From Hoeflea sp. IMCC20628 (lineage in GTDB: Bacteria > Pseudomonadota > Alphaproteobacteria > Rhizobiales > Rhizobiaceae): DNA of 64,000 nucleotides. The stretch is from assembly GCF_001011155.1 (NCBI RefSeq), contig NZ_CP011479.1, positions 3,862,501 through 3,926,500 on the forward strand, read 5' to 3'. The notes below the pieces were generated by a model that saw nothing but the letters and a program-made list of their open reading frames with translations, did not search any database and was not told the DNA's origin. Both the position numbers and the translations under genes were made by a program. Shown here in pieces: positions 63,272-64,000 of the stretch; the stretch's first letter is position 1, and every line of letters begins with the position of its first letter.

Positions 63272-64000
63272 AATTCGGACAGATCTCCAATTGGTGCGTC
63301 GTCGCGCATCAGGCCCTCGGCCTTCAACTCCACCCAGAGCTCTGGCGGAATCTCGACCATTGCGGCAACAGAATTGGCTTCCATCTCTACCACACCCTGC
63401 CCACCGGGAATAACCGACACGATAGCAGGATGCCGCAGTGGAAACTGGAAGGCCGCATCGACCATGCGCACGCCGTGGCGTTTGCAAATGGCTTCAATCT
63501 TCTTCACCTGATCAAGTATGTGCTGCGGCGCGGGATCGTAATTGTAAAACGCGCCCGGCTTCGGTCCGGTGGCCAGGATGCCCGAATTGTAGGGGCCGCC
63601 GATGACGATGCCGATGCCGCGTTGCTCGGCCATCGGCAGGAAACTATCGAGCGCCTCCTGTTCCAGCAGCGTGTAGCGACCGGCCAGCAGAAACAGGTCG
63701 AAATCACCGCGTTCGGTGAGCCACTGGCAGGCCTGCCATTCATTGAGACCGGCGCCAAAAGCCTTGATCACGCCCTGCTCGCGCAAGGACTGCAGTGCCT
63801 TGTATCCGCCCGCCATGAACTCCTCGAGTTTTGCATCACGCGCCGCTTCGCTGCCGTGGGTGAATATGTCGAGGTCATGGGCATACAGGATATCGATGCT
63901 GTCGACGCCGAGCCGCTCAAATGAAAATTCGAGTGATCGCATGACGCCGTCATAGCTGTAGTCGAAAACTTCCCGGCGCGCGGGCACATCGAAGAACTTG
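63268..64000 (-). CDS. Aldo/keto reductase (L-fucose / D-threo-aldose dehydrogenase-like), 5' end cut
   Basis: The frame stays open to the window edge, so the N-terminus is missing; about 243 residues are visible, from KFFDVPARREVFDYSYDG. It has the aldo/keto reductase barrel features DSIDILYAHDLD (catalytic His region), GVIKAFGAGLNEWQ, FDLFLLAGRYTLLEQ and the late IVSVIPGGQGVVEMEANS that binds the cofactor phosphate. It resembles L-fucose dehydrogenase and pyridoxal 4-dehydrogenase. Its stop overlaps the dehydratase ATG, placing both in one sugar-catabolic operon. Confidence 0.9.
   Translation of the reverse strand, partial: KFFDVPARREVFDYSYDGVMRSLEFSFERLGVDSIDILYAHDLDIFTHGSEAARDAKLEEFMAGGYKALQSLREQGVIKAFGAGLNEWQACQWLTERGDFDLFLLAGRYTLLEQEALDSFLPMAEQRGIGIVIGGPYNSGILATGPKPGAFYNYDPAPQHILDQVKKIEAICKRHGVRMVDAAFQFPLRHPAIVSVIPGGQGVVEMEANSVAAMVEIPPELWVELKAEGLMRDDAPIGDLSEL

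Noticed and set aside
1-64000. CRISPR array, prophage or toxin-antitoxin module
   Set aside because: No regularly spaced repeats, no phage structural genes and no recognisable toxin-antitoxin pair were seen anywhere in the window.

Overview
The window looks like chromosomal DNA of a Rhizobiales (Hyphomicrobiales) alphaproteobacterium, possibly Rhizobiaceae/Phyllobacteriaceae-like. The signs are high-GC genes, a BcsN-type cellulose operon, a PccR-controlled propionyl-CoA operon, RIME-like palindromic repeats in the CCCCTCATCCG / GGGAGAAGG style, GGAAC-N16-CGTT general-stress promoters and a GTTC-N7-GTTC SOS box ahead of imuAB-dnaE2. The genus cannot be fixed from the sequence alone.

Layout. 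0-4 kb: an L,D-transpeptidase and the trehalose pair otsB-otsA, each behind an EcfG-like promoter, then a haloacid dehalogenase. 4.4-6.7 kb: BCAT-type aminotransferase plus RidA, and a DenD-like dehydrogenase. 6.9-7.8 kb: an AT-rich gap, a small membrane protein and a stretch of strong stem-loops. 7.9-12.7 kb: an EamA transporter and a four-gene set resembling ectoine-utilisation modules (PLP lyase, M24 hydrolase, AsnC regulator, EutA-like isomerase). 12.8-23.3 kb: cellulose synthase operon bcsA-bcsB-TPR-bcsN with a divergent GH9 cellulase. 23.6 kb: tRNA-Thr(CGT). 23.9-33.4 kb: nitronate monooxygenase, an uncharacterised membrane-anchored protein, SulP plus 1-Cys peroxiredoxin, a persulfide-dioxygenase-like/YeeE-YedE sulfur cluster, PPK2 and BenE. 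33.5-43 kb: aroQ, then pccR divergent from pccB-yghU-orf-pccA-mcm. 43-43.8 kb: a DUF559 gene between two repeat elements. 43.8-50 kb: dipeptidase and a Dpp-type ABC transporter. 50-57.4 kb: YeiH-type exporter and the imuA-imuB-dnaE2 mutasome. 57.6-61.7 kb: a large surface-protein gene split by an IS66-family element. 61.7-64 kb: UxaA-type dehydratase and a cut-off aldo/keto reductase.

How the genes work together. Several blocks are translationally coupled operons with ATGA overlaps: bcsB/TPR, SulP/peroxiredoxin, pccA/mcm, dppB/C/D, imuB/dnaE2 and AKR/uxaA. The clearest evolutionary event is the IS66 insertion: a perfect 8-bp target duplication and exact 15-bp terminal repeats allow the host gene to be rebuilt in frame. 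No CRISPR array, prophage or complete novel multi-gene defence system was seen. The most open biology is in the split surface protein, the structured RNA-like region at 7.5-7.8 kb, the DUF559/repeat cassette and the unassigned cellulose TPR protein with GH9 partner.
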